Assembly: GCA_030527925.1 (NCBI GenBank)
Contig: JAUMZW010000007.1
Span: 1-64,000, forward strand
Direction of reading: 5' to 3'
Source of the DNA: Streptococcus sp.
GTDB taxonomy: Bacteria; Bacillota; Bacilli; Lactobacillales; Streptococcaceae
Length of the DNA: 64,000 bases
A model generated the notes under the pieces. It ran no database searches. It was not told the DNA's origin and saw only the letters and a program-made list of their open reading frames with translations. This document shows positions 9,738 to 19,401 of this stretch, piece after piece (the stretch's first letter is position 1; every line of letters begins with the position of its first letter). A program made the translations under genes and the position numbers.

Positions 9738-11081
9738 TTATTCTTCCTCCCATTCATCTTCTGTAAAAGCATCTTTTTCATACGGCAATACAATAGTCAA
9801 TGTAGACCCTGATCCATATTCACTTTTAGCCCAAATAAAACCACGATGTTGCTTAACAATTTCTTTTGCAATAGCTAAACCAAGTCCGGTCCCCCCTTGT
9901 TGGCGACTTCTTGCCTTGTCCACTCGGTAAAAACGGTCAAAAATCAATGGAAGGTCTTTTTTAGGAATACCCAGCCCTTCATCAGAAATGGAAACAATCA
10001 ATTGTTTTTCAGTTGTTCTCATTGTCGTCGTAATCTTACCGCCATCCGGAGAGTATTTAATAGCATTATTTAAAATATTTTCAATTACTTGTGTCATCTT
10101 ATCTGGATCAATTTCAACCCAAATAGGATTCAAAGGATAATTTCTAACGATTTCATAAAATTTTCCAGCAACAGTATGTTGATTTTTAACCAAGTCAAAT
10201 CGGTTTAAAATAGCCGTCATAAAGGCTGTAAAATTAATCATTTCAACCTCTAAATTAGTCACTTGATTATCAATCCTTGAAAGATTCAATAAATCAGAAA
10301 TCATTCTCATCATCCGATTGGTTTCATCCAAAGATACCTTAATAAAACTAGAGGCAACTTCTTCTCTCAAAGCTCCCTCATCCAATGCTTCTAAATAAGA
10401 TTTCACAGATGTTAGCGGCGTACGTAACTCGTGACTAACATTTGAAACGAATAAACGGCGTTCTCTTTCTTCTTTTTCTTGTTCTGTTGAATCATGTAAG
10501 ACAGCAACTAAGCCAGAAATAAAACCACTCTCTCTCCGATTTAGGGCGAACCTAATTCTCAATGTCACAAATTCTCCCATTCCATCACGGCGATTTAAGA
10601 CGATTTCAGGAGTTTTAGCCAATAAATCAGAAAATGTATAAGTATTATCCGCTCCCAAAATATCAATAATACTCATACTGTATGCCTCATCACTCGTTAA
10701 ATTTAACTGTTCCTGAGCCATTTCATTTATCATGATAATTTTACCTGAGCGATTAGTTGCTAACACTCCATCAGACATGTAAGCCAAGATACTAGCCAAA
10801 CGATTTTTTTCTTGTTCAAGATTTTCATGTGCTAATCTAAACACTTTTGATAAATCATTAATCTGCTCAGATAGCTCGTACATACTAGAATAGCGACTTA
10901 TCACTACATCATCAGATGTCTTACCTAAAAATAAGTCATTGATTTTTTCTTGCAATAATTTTACATTTTTTGATAAGCGATAATCTCTAATTGCTATAAA
11001 AATAAAGTAAAAGGCAGCTAGTAATAATAGAATTAGTATACCTAACTCTACCAATGATAAGTTTTTAACAATATTATTCAT
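9738..11081 (-). CDS. vicK: Sensor histidine kinase VicK/WalK
   Basis: Membrane histidine kinase (447 aa) of the VicRK (WalRK) system, which controls peptidoglycan hydrolases and cell shape. Typical of streptococci it has one transmembrane helix (about 11-31) with almost no outside loop, then a HAMP-like linker, a PAS domain (about 92-200), the phosphoacceptor motif [11 protein letters not shown] (His near 217) and the ATPase domain with N box [10 protein letters not shown] and GTGLGLAIA near 397. It overlaps vicR by 8 bases. The lack of a large extracellular sensor domain differs from the bacillar WalK. Confidence 0.96.
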   Translation of the reverse strand: MNNIVKNLSLVELGILILLLLAAFYFIFIAIRDYRLSKNVKLLQEKINDLFLGKTSDDVVISRYSSMYELSEQINDLSKVFRLAHENLEQEKNRLASILAYMSDGVLATNRSGKIIMINEMAQEQLNLTSDEAYSMSIIDILGADNTYTFSDLLAKTPEIVLNRRDGMGEFVTLRIRFALNRRESGFISGLVAVLHDSTEQEKEERERRLFVSNVSHELRTPLTSVKSYLEALDEGALREEVASSFIKVSLDETNRMMRMISDLLNLSRIDNQVTNLEVEMINFTAFMTAILNRFDLVKNQHTVAGKFYEIVRNYPLNPIWVEIDPDKMTQVIENILNNAIKYSPDGGKITTTMRTTEKQLIVSISDEGLGIPKKDLPLIFDRFYRVDKARSRQQGGTGLGLAIAKEIVKQHRGFIWAKSEYGSGSTLTIVLPYEKDAFTEDEWEEE

Positions 11082-11784
11082 GGACTTTCATATAATATCC
11101 TACACCTCGTCTTGTCAAGATATACTCTGGACGGCTAGGGATATCCTCTATTTTTTCACGTAATCTTCTAATCGTAACATCAACAGTACGAACATCTCCA
11201 AAATAATCATAGCCCCATACTGTTTCAAGCAAATGTTCACGTGTCATCACTTGACCAATATGAGTTGCTAGATGTAATAATAATTCAAACTCTCTATGAG
11301 TGAGCTCAATCTCTTCACCACGTTTTTTGGATACAAAAGCATCTGGTAAGATTTGTAATTCACCAATAGTTAAATCACCTGAACCAGAGCTTGCATTCTC
11401 TTCTGCCACAGCAGTCTCAATATTCTCTGTTCTTCTAAGATGTGCTTTTACTCTAGCCAGTAATTCTCTGTTTGAAAATGGTTTTGTTACATAATCATCT
11501 GCGCCGATTTCTAAGCCAATTACCTTGTCAAATTCACTGTCTTTTGCTGAGAGCATGATGATTGGAATATGACTTGTTTTTCTAATTTCTTTAGCAACTT
11601 CCAAACCGTCTAACTCAGGTAACATCAAATCAAGAATGACCAAATCTGGTTCTTCTTCTTCAAACTTCGTAACTGCTTCACGTCCATCAAAGGCAGTAAC
11701 AGTTTCATACCCTTCTTTATTAAGATTAAACTTTATAATGTCTGAGATTGGTTTTTCATCATCTACAATTAATATTTTCTTCAT
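11074..11784 (-). CDS. vicR: Response regulator VicR/WalR
   Basis: OmpR/PhoB-type response regulator (236 aa), usually essential in streptococci. The receiver has the acidic pair D8-D9, phosphoacceptor D52 (LVILDLMLP), a conserved Thr/Lys end (YVTKPFS) and a winged-helix DNA-binding domain from about 135 ([14 protein letters not shown]). It is the first gene of vicR-vicK-vicX and is divergent from the amino-acid ABC operon. Its promoter has a TATAAT at 11839-11844 on the minus strand. Confidence 0.97.
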   Translation of the reverse strand: MKKILIVDDEKPISDIIKFNLNKEGYETVTAFDGREAVTKFEEEEPDLVILDLMLPELDGLEVAKEIRKTSHIPIIMLSAKDSEFDKVIGLEIGADDYVTKPFSNRELLARVKAHLRRTENIETAVAEENASSGSGDLTIGELQILPDAFVSKKRGEEIELTHREFELLLHLATHIGQVMTREHLLETVWGYDYFGDVRTVDVTIRRLREKIEDIPSRPEYILTRRGVGYYMKVHE

Positions 11785-11838
11785 ACTTTACCTCTTCGTA
11801 AGTTTATAGTTTTACTAAAGCATTTATTTATCCCCACC

Positions 11839-11844
11839 ATTATA
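11839..11844 (-). promoter_or_regulatory. -10 element of the vicRKX promoter
   Basis: A perfect TATAAT on the minus strand, 55 bases before the vicR ATG. The -35 region is T-rich and only weakly matches TTGACA, so the strength of the promoter cannot be judged. Confidence 0.55.
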
Positions 11845-11926
11845 GCAAAAAAACATTTGAAAACAAAATGCCAACTGTATAATAACTTTATCTATGTATA
11901 ATATGTTGAGAATTTTCTGAATTTAT

Positions 11927-11955
11927 TTGACATTTTAGAGTTCCTATGATAAACT
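11927..11955 (+). promoter_or_regulatory. Promoter of the polar amino-acid ABC operon
   Basis: TTGACA (11927-11932), a 17-base spacer and TAAACT (11950-11955), 56 bases before the ATP-binding subunit gene. The -35 is perfect and the -10 matches 4 of 6. Confidence 0.65.
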
Positions 11956-12011
11956 AAATTCTACTTTATGTTAGATTATCTAACAAAATAAAAGAAATAA
12001 AGGAGAATCTC

Positions 12012-12776
12012 ATGGCACTCATTGAATTCAAAAATGTTGAAAAATATTATGGAGATTATCATGCACTTAGAAATATTAATCTTAAAATTGAAAAAGGCCA
12101 AGTTGTCGTTCTCTTAGGGCCATCGGGCTCTGGTAAATCAACACTAATTCGCACGATTAATGCATTAGAATCAATTGAAACTGGAAGCTTAAAAGTTAAT
12201 GGACACGAAGTTGTTAAAGCCGATCCTAAAGATTTAGTCCAACTTAGAAAAGAAGTTGGTATGGTCTTTCAACATTTCAATCTATATCCTCATAAAACTG
12301 TTTTGGAGAATGTTACACTTGCTCCTATTAAAGTATTAGGTAAATCACAAAAAGAAGCTGAAGCAATTGCAGAACAATACCTCGCATATGTCAACATGTG
12401 GGACAGAAAAGACTCTTATCCTGGAATGTTATCTGGAGGTCAAAAACAGCGTGTTGCTATTGCTCGTGGTCTTGCTATGCAGCCTGAATTACTTTTATTT
12501 GACGAACCAACATCTGCTCTTGACCCTGAGACAATAGGTGACGTTTTAACTGTCATGCAAAATCTGGCACACGAAGGGATGAATATGGTTGTAGTAACAC
12601 ATGAAATGGGATTTGCCCGTGAAGTTGCTGACCGCATCATCTTTATGGCAGAAGGAGAAATCCTAGTTGATACAACTGATGTTCAAGGATTCTTCGATAA
12701 CCCTACTGAACCAAGGGCTAAACAATTCTTAAGTAAAATTATCAATCATACTAGTGAACGTGTCGCTAAGAAGTAA
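12012..12776 (+). CDS. Polar amino-acid (glutamine-type) ABC transporter, ATP-binding subunit
   Basis: GlnQ-type ATPase (254 aa) powering uptake of a polar amino acid. Walker A GPSGSGKST (36-44), Q loop VFQHFNLYPHKT, signature LSGGQKQRVAIARGLA and Walker B LLLFDEPTSALDPE are all present, so it should be active. RBS AAAGGAG precedes the ATG. First gene of a four-gene plus-strand operon with a binding protein and two permeases. The same arrangement next to vicR is known from S. mutans. Substrate, probably glutamine or glutamate, is inferred from family only. Confidence 0.93.
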   Translation: MALIEFKNVEKYYGDYHALRNINLKIEKGQVVVLLGPSGSGKSTLIRTINALESIETGSLKVNGHEVVKADPKDLVQLRKEVGMVFQHFNLYPHKTVLENVTLAPIKVLGKSQKEAEAIAEQYLAYVNMWDRKDSYPGMLSGGQKQRVAIARGLAMQPELLLFDEPTSALDPETIGDVLTVMQNLAHEGMNMVVVTHEMGFAREVADRIIFMAEGEILVDTTDVQGFFDNPTEPRAKQFLSKIINHTSERVAKK

Positions 12777-12790
12777 TGAGAGGAGAGACT

Positions 12791-13603
12791 ATGGTATTAA
12801 AACATGTTAAACATTTAATAGCACTTATCCTAACGATTGGTATTATTTTTACCCTACAAACCCATGTATTTGCCGATACATCTAGTCAACAGATCCAAAA
12901 AATTAAAAAAGCAGGGGTCTTGAAAGTTGGTGTTAAACAAGATGTTCCCAACTTTGGATACTACAGTGCTGAATCTGGCGATTATGAAGGAATGGAAATT
13001 GAAATTGCTCGTAAAATTGCTAAATCACTTGGTGTCGATATTCAATTTACCGCTGTAACGGCTCAAACTAGAGAAGCTGTCATGGACAACGGACAGGTTG
13101 ATATAGTTATCGCAACATACACCATCACTCCAGAGCGTCAAGCTAATTATAATTTTTCAACTCCTTATTACACAGACGAAATTGGCTTCTTAGTGAACAG
13201 ATTAACAGGAATTTCAACAATTAAGGACCTAGATGGAATGACAATTGGGGTTGCTCAAGGATCGACAACTAAAGCTGCAATTACAGAATACGCTAAAGCT
13301 AATCATTTAAACTTTAAATTTGCACAATTAGGTTCTTATCCAGAACTTGCAATTTCTCTATATGCCAAACGAATTCAAGCATTTTCAGTTGATAAATCAA
13401 TTCTATCAGGGTACCGCAGTAATAAAACTAAAATTTTAGATGAAGGGTTTAATACTCAATCCTACGGAATTGCAACTAAAAAAAGCAATACAGAAGTTAA
13501 TGAATATATTAATTCATTAATTGAAAAATGGCAAAAAGATGGAACGTTATCAAAAATTTACAAAAAATTTGATTTGAAACCAGCCGTAAGTTCAAACAAT
13601 TAG
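12791..13603 (+). CDS. Polar amino-acid ABC transporter, substrate-binding protein
   Basis: Family 3 periplasmic-type solute-binding protein (270 aa). A signal peptide (1-28) ends THVFA, followed by the bilobed binding fold (VLKVGVKQDVPNFGYY, then the central ATYTITPERQANYNFSTPYY). No cysteine stands at the cleavage site, so it does not look like the usual lipoprotein; it would be secreted or held by an uncleaved signal. The ATG giving MVLKHVKHL is chosen because GAGGAGA lies 5-6 bases before it; it begins 14 bases past the ATPase stop. Ligand probably glutamine, glutamate or a similar amino acid. Confidence 0.88.
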   Translation: MVLKHVKHLIALILTIGIIFTLQTHVFADTSSQQIQKIKKAGVLKVGVKQDVPNFGYYSAESGDYEGMEIEIARKIAKSLGVDIQFTAVTAQTREAVMDNGQVDIVIATYTITPERQANYNFSTPYYTDEIGFLVNRLTGISTIKDLDGMTIGVAQGSTTKAAITEYAKANHLNFKFAQLGSYPELAISLYAKRIQAFSVDKSILSGYRSNKTKILDEGFNTQSYGIATKKSNTEVNEYINSLIEKWQKDGTLSKIYKKFDLKPAVSSNN

Positions 13604-13617
13604 AAAGGAGCATTCTA

Positions 13618-14328
13618 GTGATTTTTTTAGCAACAACTACTCCAACTAGCCCATTTACTTTATCAAGATGGGGCGACTTCTTTAATCATTTTGGAACATT
13701 CTTAGGAGGTTTCTTTTACACAATTGGTATGTCCATTGGAGCCCTTCTTTTAGCATTGGTGCTAGGTATCCTTTTCGGAGCAATGAGCTCTTCAAAAAAT
13801 AAAGTCCTAAATATTTTAGCACGTATCTACGTTGAACTCTTCCAAAACACACCACTGTTGGTACAATTTGTTTTTGTCTACTATGGCTTAGCAATTCTAT
13901 CTAACGGACTAATCATGATTTCTCCTTTCTTTACAGCAATTCTATGTATTGGAGTTTATCATGGCGCCTATATTGCAGAAGTCATTCGCTCTGGTATTGA
14001 AGCAATACCTAGTGGACAAACGGAAGCTGCTCTTTCTCAAGGATTTACCTATAAAGAAACAATGCAACTCATTATTCTTCCTCAGGCGATACGTATAATC
14101 TTACCTCCAATGACCAACCAAGTTGTTAGTTTAATTAAAAATACTTCAACTGTTGCTATTATCTCAGGAGTAGATATTATGTTTACTGCTAAAGCTTGGG
14201 CATATGAAACTACAAATTATGTTCCTGCCTTTGCAGGTGCTGCAATCCTTTACTTTATTGTTTGCTTCCCGCTTGCTACATGGGCTAGACGTAAAGAAGA
14301 AGAAAATAAACAATCGTATTCACTTTAG
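13618..14328 (+). CDS. Polar amino-acid ABC transporter, permease subunit 1
   Basis: Membrane permease of the HisM/GlnP type (236 aa), with about five transmembrane helices and the EAA loop EAALSQGFTYKETMQLIILPQA that docks the ATPase. It starts with GTG at 13618; AGAAAGGAG lies 7 bases upstream, and no ATG is better placed. Third gene of the operon; forms a heterodimeric channel with the next gene product. Confidence 0.92.
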   Translation: MIFLATTTPTSPFTLSRWGDFFNHFGTFLGGFFYTIGMSIGALLLALVLGILFGAMSSSKNKVLNILARIYVELFQNTPLLVQFVFVYYGLAILSNGLIMISPFFTAILCIGVYHGAYIAEVIRSGIEAIPSGQTEAALSQGFTYKETMQLIILPQAIRIILPPMTNQVVSLIKNTSTVAIISGVDIMFTAKAWAYETTNYVPAFAGAAILYFIVCFPLATWARRKEEENKQSYSL

Positions 14329-14343
14329 AAAGGAGAATAGTTC

Positions 14344-14994
14344 ATGTCATCAGTTTTTACACCAACAAATATAACTTTTATTCTCCAAGGTCTTCAATTA
14401 ACCCTTTATATTGCATTTTTCGCAATAGTATACTCAACATTTTTCGGAACTATTCTAGCTGTTATGAGAAATGGAAAAAATCCTATCTTAAAGTTAATTG
14501 CTAGTATCTATATTGAGTTTGTTCGTAATGTTCCAAACTTACTTTGGATATTTATTGTATTTCTTATTTTTCAAATGAAATCTACACCTGCTGGAATTAC
14601 AGCCTTTACCATCTTCACCTCTGCCGCTTTAGGTGAAATTATTCGTGGTGGTCTTAATAGTATTGATCATGGTCAAACAGAAGCAGGTTTATCTCAAGGA
14701 TTAACCCATTTCCAAATTTTCATTTATATTATTTTCCCCCAAGCATTTCGAAAAATGTTCCCTGCAATTATTTCTCAATTTGTTACAGTTATTAAAGATA
14801 CATCACTTCTTTACTCTGTTATCGCTATACAGGAATTATTTGGAAAAAGTCAAATTTTAATGGGACGATATTTTGAGGCTAGTCAGGTTTTCTCATTGTA
14901 TGCCATTATTACATTCATTTATTTCATAATTAACTTTATTATTTCAATTTTAGCTAGAAAGTTAGCTAAAACATGGGAACAATCAGCAGAATAA
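14344..14994 (+). CDS. Polar amino-acid ABC transporter, permease subunit 2
   Basis: Second HisM/GlnP-type permease (216 aa) with the EAA loop EAGLSQGLTHFQIFIYIIFPQA and about five membrane helices. It starts 15 bases after the first permease with GAAAGGAG before the ATG, and is last in the operon: a strong terminator begins at its stop codon. Together with the other three genes it makes a complete importer. Confidence 0.92.
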   Translation: MSSVFTPTNITFILQGLQLTLYIAFFAIVYSTFFGTILAVMRNGKNPILKLIASIYIEFVRNVPNLLWIFIVFLIFQMKSTPAGITAFTIFTSAALGEIIRGGLNSIDHGQTEAGLSQGLTHFQIFIYIIFPQAFRKMFPAIISQFVTVIKDTSLLYSVIAIQELFGKSQILMGRYFEASQVFSLYAIITFIYFIINFIISILARKLAKTWEQSAE

Positions 14995-15022
14995 AACAGC
15001 TAAGATATCTTAGCTGTTTTTT
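14993..15022 (+). terminator. Terminator of the amino-acid ABC operon
   Basis: A fully self-complementary stem (AAAACAGCTAAG and its complement meeting at ATAT) followed by six T on the plus strand, overlapping the permease stop. Confidence 0.88.
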
Positions 15023-15037
15023 ATATTCTTAAAATAT

Positions 15038-15072
15038 AAAGAGTCTTAAATTATATCAATTCAAGACTCTTT
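15038..15072 (-). terminator. Terminator of mapZ
   Basis: A 10-bp stem (15038-15047 with 15063-15072) just past the mapZ stop, with a T-rich tail on the minus strand. It faces the ABC operon terminator, so the two converging operons each have their own. Confidence 0.75.
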
Positions 15073-15076
15073 AGTT

Positions 15077-16537
15077 TTAATAATCTAAACTATCAGCATG
15101 ACCAGCTGCATTTCCTACAAAGTAACCTGTTTTACAATTGATAGAAAAGAGATATGTTCCATCTGATTTAAACATATTATAATAACCATTTCCATTAATA
15201 ATATTAACAGGTTCTAAAATATAATCATTTCCAGAGAAATACCCTCTCTCATGTGATACTTGAATAATTTTTTCCAAAACTCCAGGATTAAAATTCCATG
15301 CTGAATTAGAAGAATCTGCAATAAGGTTATAATTATAAGGAACGCGAGATAGTGTACGTTGTATATTTGTCGCACTACTCAAGCCAAAACTACCGTTTTG
15401 ACTAATAACAGATTCTACAGATTGATTTGACGTAGATATCTGAGCTGATGGAGCAGATATATTAGAACTACTAGATTCTGTGGCAGTAGTAGTCTCTGTA
15501 CCAACAACTTCATTTCCTATAGATTGAATTGGAGATACAACAGCAGTCCCTTGCCCCTTTTCTGAAGATATAACAGATTGTATCAAGTTATCCAATGTGG
15601 CATTTCCCGTATTTAATGTCTCACTTGATAAGTCATCTAAATTCGAACCGTCTTTTAGACTAGACGTTACAATTTCACCATTTACAATAGCATCTGACTC
15701 ATATTTATCATTAACTGATTTAACCGCTGCAATCTGTTTACTTAATGAATCATATTTTGCTTTATACTCTTTATAATGACTAGAAGAGTTTTGTTTCATT
15801 TTTTTCAAAATTGCTTCTAATTGAGGCAAATTATCAAATTCACTATTTTTTAATTTAGTTTTCTCTGCATCAACAAAAAATTTATCATATAAACTATTAA
15901 ATTCTGATAACATTTCTGTATCATCAGACTCTGTTGAAGAACTCTTCGTCACAGAAGAACTACTACTAGTTGTCTCTGAAACATGAGATGTTTTTTTATA
16001 GTTCATCCAGTAGGCAATTGATAATAAGACTGCTAAAAATAGCAACAAAATAGCAATCCACCATGGTTTCTTTCTCTTTTCTTCTACTTCTTCAACATAA
16101 GTTAATTCAGCATCATTATTTGGATCATAAAAATTATTATCGACTTCCTGAATGAATGGTTCTACTTCTTCATTTGATTTTCCATTTTCTTTTATGGTAC
16201 TATCCTTAAAAATTTTAGAAGATTGCAGTGTTTCAGTATTATCCTTCAAAACCTCATCATTAATTACTTGACGTTGCTTTTGGATAAAATCATCTAGCGT
16301 ACTTGTATCCAAACTTTCAAAATCTTTAGATGTCGTTTCAAATTTTTGAGATAATATATCATCACGATGTTTTTTGATATATTTATCCAGCACACCATCA
16401 TTTTCTGTTATTCCTGCTTTCAAATCCGAATCTTTTCGTACAGCTTCCTCAATCGTAAGACTTGTTGCCTCATTAAAATCTAGACTGGGCTGTCCATTTT
16501 CTGATTTTCTATTTTCATTTTCCAATTCTTTAGACAT
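15077..16537 (-). CDS. mapZ: Mid-cell anchored protein MapZ (LocZ)
   Basis: Bitopic division-site marker of streptococci (486 aa). A long acidic cytoplasmic N-terminus (1-155), where the Ser/Thr kinase is known to phosphorylate MapZ, is followed by one transmembrane helix (about 157-176, WWIAILLLFLAVLLSIAYW), an extracellular coiled region, a Ser/Thr-rich linker and a C-terminal globular domain (about 385-486) that binds peptidoglycan in the pneumococcal protein. Identification rests on this architecture and on the neighbours rlmL and gpsB, the same order as in S. pneumoniae. The kinase gene stk1 is 7 kb away in this window. The start is 12 bases past the rlmL stop. Confidence 0.88.
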   Translation of the reverse strand: MSKELENENRKSENGQPSLDFNEATSLTIEEAVRKDSDLKAGITENDGVLDKYIKKHRDDILSQKFETTSKDFESLDTSTLDDFIQKQRQVINDEVLKDNTETLQSSKIFKDSTIKENGKSNEEVEPFIQEVDNNFYDPNNDAELTYVEEVEEKRKKPWWIAILLLFLAVLLSIAYWMNYKKTSHVSETTSSSSSVTKSSSTESDDTEMLSEFNSLYDKFFVDAEKTKLKNSEFDNLPQLEAILKKMKQNSSSHYKEYKAKYDSLSKQIAAVKSVNDKYESDAIVNGEIVTSSLKDGSNLDDLSSETLNTGNATLDNLIQSVISSEKGQGTAVVSPIQSIGNEVVGTETTTATESSSSNISAPSAQISTSNQSVESVISQNGSFGLSSATNIQRTLSRVPYNYNLIADSSNSAWNFNPGVLEKIIQVSHERGYFSGNDYILEPVNIINGNGYYNMFKSDGTYLFSINCKTGYFVGNAAGHADSLDY

Positions 16538-16549
16538 AACAAACCTCTC

Positions 16550-17701
16550 TTAATTATTACGTTTAACTCTTTCACCAAAAAATTGATACAAATCAACTTT
16601 TAAAGTACCATTATATAGTTTTCTTTTTTTATCTGCTAAAGTGCCAAATTTGGCTTCAAAGCCCTCATCACTTGTCAAAATAAATTTACTCCATGTTTTT
16701 AGAGGAGCAAATACTTGACCCATTTCATTATACAAGATATTAATTGCCTTGTCATCTAACAATCTTTCACCGTAAGGCGGATTTGAAATAATAACTCCAT
16801 TAATTTTATCTGTTCGTAAATCTTGTAATCTCATTTGCTTAAATGTAATAATATCAGCTAAACCAGCTTCTTCAGCATTCTTTTTAGCAATTTCAATCAT
16901 TCTCGCATCAATATCAAATCCAGAAATATCTAACTGAATATCATAATTTGCTTTCTCATCTGCTTTATCTCTAAGAGAATCAACTAAGTCGTTATCAACC
17001 CAATCCCATTTTTCAAAAGCAAAGCTACGATTAAATCCCGGAGCAATATTCATACCAATCATAGCAGCTTCAATACAAAATGTTCCTGAACCACAAGTTG
17101 GATCTATCAAAGGTTTATCTGGATACCAGTTTGAAAGCTCCAAAATAGCAGCTGCCATATTTTCTTTAATAGGAGCTCCCCCTTTTTCAACTCGATAACC
17201 TCTTTTAAACAAACTTGTTCCAGTTGTATCTATCATTATAGTAACCTTATCCTTTAAAATTGAAACTTCAATTTTATATTCAGAACCAACTTCTTGTAAC
17301 GGAACATTTTCTGGACGATGATAAAAAGCTTGTAATTTTTTTACGACAGCTTTTTTTGTAATAGCTTGAACACTTGGCTCATTATGTAACTTTGATTTTA
17401 CGCACTTTGCTTTAGAGACAGGGAATTTTGCATCTAACGGCAAGTAATTTTCCCAATCTAAAGAAAAAACTCCCTGAAACAATTCTTCAAATGATTTAGC
17501 AGGGAATTCACCAACAATAATTTTTATCCTATCAGCTGCACGTAACCACAAATTCGTCTCAATAATTGTTGAAATATCTCCATCAAAAATAACCTTACCA
17601 TTTTCAACCTGGCAGTCAATACCAAGATGTCTCACTTCTTTTCCTACAATTGCTTCCAATCCTGCTGCAACAGTAGCAACTAATTTATATTTTTTCTTCA
17701 T
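16550..17701 (-). CDS. rlmL: 23S rRNA (guanine-N2)-methyltransferase RlmL family (THUMP)
   Basis: 383-residue class I SAM-dependent RNA methyltransferase. An N-terminal ferredoxin-like/THUMP region (about 1-160) binds RNA, and the Rossmann domain has PTCGSGTFCIEAA as SAM motif and SNPPYGERL as the catalytic N-P-P-Y motif that modifies the exocyclic N2 of guanine. This is the short Firmicute form lacking the second methyltransferase domain found in E. coli RlmKL. It lies between rnpB and mapZ. The exact methylated base is inferred from family. Confidence 0.88.
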   Translation of the reverse strand: MKKKYKLVATVAAGLEAIVGKEVRHLGIDCQVENGKVIFDGDISTIIETNLWLRAADRIKIIVGEFPAKSFEELFQGVFSLDWENYLPLDAKFPVSKAKCVKSKLHNEPSVQAITKKAVVKKLQAFYHRPENVPLQEVGSEYKIEVSILKDKVTIMIDTTGTSLFKRGYRVEKGGAPIKENMAAAILELSNWYPDKPLIDPTCGSGTFCIEAAMIGMNIAPGFNRSFAFEKWDWVDNDLVDSLRDKADEKANYDIQLDISGFDIDARMIEIAKKNAEEAGLADIITFKQMRLQDLRTDKINGVIISNPPYGERLLDDKAINILYNEMGQVFAPLKTWSKFILTSDEGFEAKFGTLADKKRKLYNGTLKVDLYQFFGERVKRNN

Positions 17702-17735
17702 AATTTACCTTTTTTAATATCATTATTACAAAAAT

Positions 17736-17763
17736 GAAATAAAAGCTAGCAAATGCTAGCTTT
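17736..17763 (-). terminator. Terminator of rnpB
   Basis: AAAGCTAGC and GCTAGCTTT form a 9-bp stem (17742-17750 with 17755-17763) with a T-rich tail on the minus strand, right after the 3' end of RNase P RNA. Confidence 0.85.
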
Positions 17764-17765
17764 AC

Positions 17766-18149
17766 CTATTATGCAATTTTCTATAAGCCATGTTTTGTTC
17801 CAGAAATAACTAGGTATTATTTCCTTCGATAATCATCTGTCTACTGTTAAACAGTCAGGATAGAATGTTCATTTCCAACTATCCCATGCCCCTACCAAAG
17901 TTTGGGTTGCTAGCTTGAGGGGTTTACCGCGTTCCATTTTTTACGTTTCCATAAAAACTTCGTCACTGTGGCACTTTAAAAGCTACTATGACATATCTAT
18001 AGACTTAGTCAGTTTGCTTGCCGTAAGATTTTACTCTCCCTAGGCTTATTTTTTCGCCTAGCACAATCACTACTGACATCTCAGTCAGTGCTAGCATGGA
18101 CTTTCCTCATGTAATACCATTACACGCGATTATCCAAAAATTGCACTAT
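17766..18149 (-). ncRNA. rnpB: RNase P RNA (type B)
   Basis: About 384 nt of conserved non-coding sequence between gpsB and rlmL with the landmarks of bacterial RNase P RNA on the minus strand: GAGGAAAGTCC near the 5' side, the internal ACAGTGACGAAG region, GGTAAACCCC, and an ACAGTAGACAGATGATTATC stretch before the closing 3' strand. The first bases (TAGTGCAATTTTT, about 18136-18148) pair with GAAAATTGCAT near 17770-17780 to close helix P1. It is the ribozyme that matures tRNA 5' ends. Both boundaries are estimates to within a few bases. Confidence 0.95.
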
Positions 18150-18159
18150 TAAATTAAAC

Positions 18160-18552
18160 TTATTCTACAATTTGTTTACCAAAAACTTCTTTTTCTAATC
18201 TACTAATACGTTTTAAAATATCTAGGTTTGTGGCACTAACCGGTGGAGTATATTCCTTAAAATCTGATTGATTCACTTCACTTCTACTTTGTGGTATCGT
18301 TCCAGTACCAACCTGCTTAGATTGACTAAGAGGGCTAACTGTTCCATCATATGAAGGTTTCGTCGATAACCCCTCAGTAGATTTTAATGAGGCAATTTCT
18401 TGTTTTAATTTTTGAATTTCTTTAATATACGTTTCATAATCCTTTATAACATCATCTAGAAATTCATCTACTTCACGGGGATCATATCCACGCATAACCT
18501 TTTTAAAATCTTGTTCATAAATATCTTTAGGGGTATAAATTATACTTGACAT
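18160..18552 (-). CDS. gpsB: Cell division regulator GpsB
   Basis: Small DivIVA-like coiled-coil protein (130 aa) that links septal and peripheral wall synthesis and works with the Ser/Thr kinase. The lipid/protein-binding head [30 protein letters not shown] (split: 4-23 and 24-33) is followed by a coiled coil, a variable linker and the C-terminal helix [11 protein letters not shown]. The ATG giving [10 protein letters not shown] is chosen because TGGAGAAAG stands just before it; an upstream TTG would add four residues. Followed by rnpB. Confidence 0.93.
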   Translation of the reverse strand: MSSIIYTPKDIYEQDFKKVMRGYDPREVDEFLDDVIKDYETYIKEIQKLKQEIASLKSTEGLSTKPSYDGTVSPLSQSKQVGTGTIPQSRSEVNQSDFKEYTPPVSATNLDILKRISRLEKEVFGKQIVE

Positions 18553-18824
18553 TTCTTTCTCCAAACAGTTCTATTCCATTTTCATTTTTCATTACTATAA
18601 TACAGAATTTTACCTTAAAAAGCAAGTTTTTTAGCCTTTATTAAATAAATTTTAGCATGATATTCTGTAAATATTCCACTAATTAAAATTATTAACACTT
18701 AATGTAACTTTTTAAATACAGTTATTTTTAAAATAATGATTTTTTATATATGACAGAAAACCAGATATCTTACATTATCCATTTCATAAAGTAATACAAC
18801 GCTTTTAACACTTTTTTGATTCAT

Positions 18825-19334
18825 TTATTCTATTGACTCATTCAGTTTTTTAAAATCAATTTTGGTTATTAAATAATTTTTTTTCTCTTTCATTGACATA
18901 TAAAAGTAATCAAAGTTAGTCTTGTATTCCTCATCATAAAAGATATATGCTTCATCAGTATGCTCAATACAAAATTTTTGGAAACTCCTTAATTGATGAA
19001 CCGATTCAAAGCCGTCAAAAAAATATTTTATAAAATCAACACTTTTAAATTTTACTATCTTGTTTTGATTTATTTCTGACCAATTTGCACCATGATTTGA
19101 AAAACAAAAAAATGTAGCTATTTTAAATTTATAGTCTTCCTGTAGAGTTAATAAAACTTCTAACACCCAAAACTCGAAGCCTAATTTACCAGTAAAAACG
19201 AACCATTCTACTCCATTATCTAAATAATTAATCAAATCCTTTCTAATCACTTTTTTAATATATTTTACTTTCATATCTTTTTCATTAAATATACCTAGTT
19301 CCTGAGAAGTGTATCCTGTTATCAAGACAATCAT
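18825..19334 (-). CDS. ypsA: YpsA/DUF1273 (SLOG family) protein
   Basis: 169-residue cytoplasmic protein of the DUF1273/YpsA family, a Rossmann-like SLOG fold expected to bind a nucleotide or nucleotide-derived ligand. MIVLITGYTSQELGIFNEKD at the start and EWFVFTGKLGFEFW are typical. In other Firmicutes YpsA is next to gpsB and has been linked to division; here too it lies next to gpsB and divergent from recU. RBS AAAGGAGG before the ATG. Biochemical role unknown. Confidence 0.85.
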   Translation of the reverse strand: MIVLITGYTSQELGIFNEKDMKVKYIKKVIRKDLINYLDNGVEWFVFTGKLGFEFWVLEVLLTLQEDYKFKIATFFCFSNHGANWSEINQNKIVKFKSVDFIKYFFDGFESVHQLRSFQKFCIEHTDEAYIFYDEEYKTNFDYFYMSMKEKKNYLITKIDFKKLNESIE

Positions 19335-19401
19335 TTTATATCCTCCTTTTTAAATTTATGGTATAATTATTTAATGTTTTGTTTCTATATTAGGAGTATT
19401 A

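Noticed and set aside
18553..18824. Extra gene or small RNA between ypsA and gpsB
   Set aside because: AT-rich sequence without an open frame, strong hairpin or good promoter pair; treated as the gpsB upstream region.
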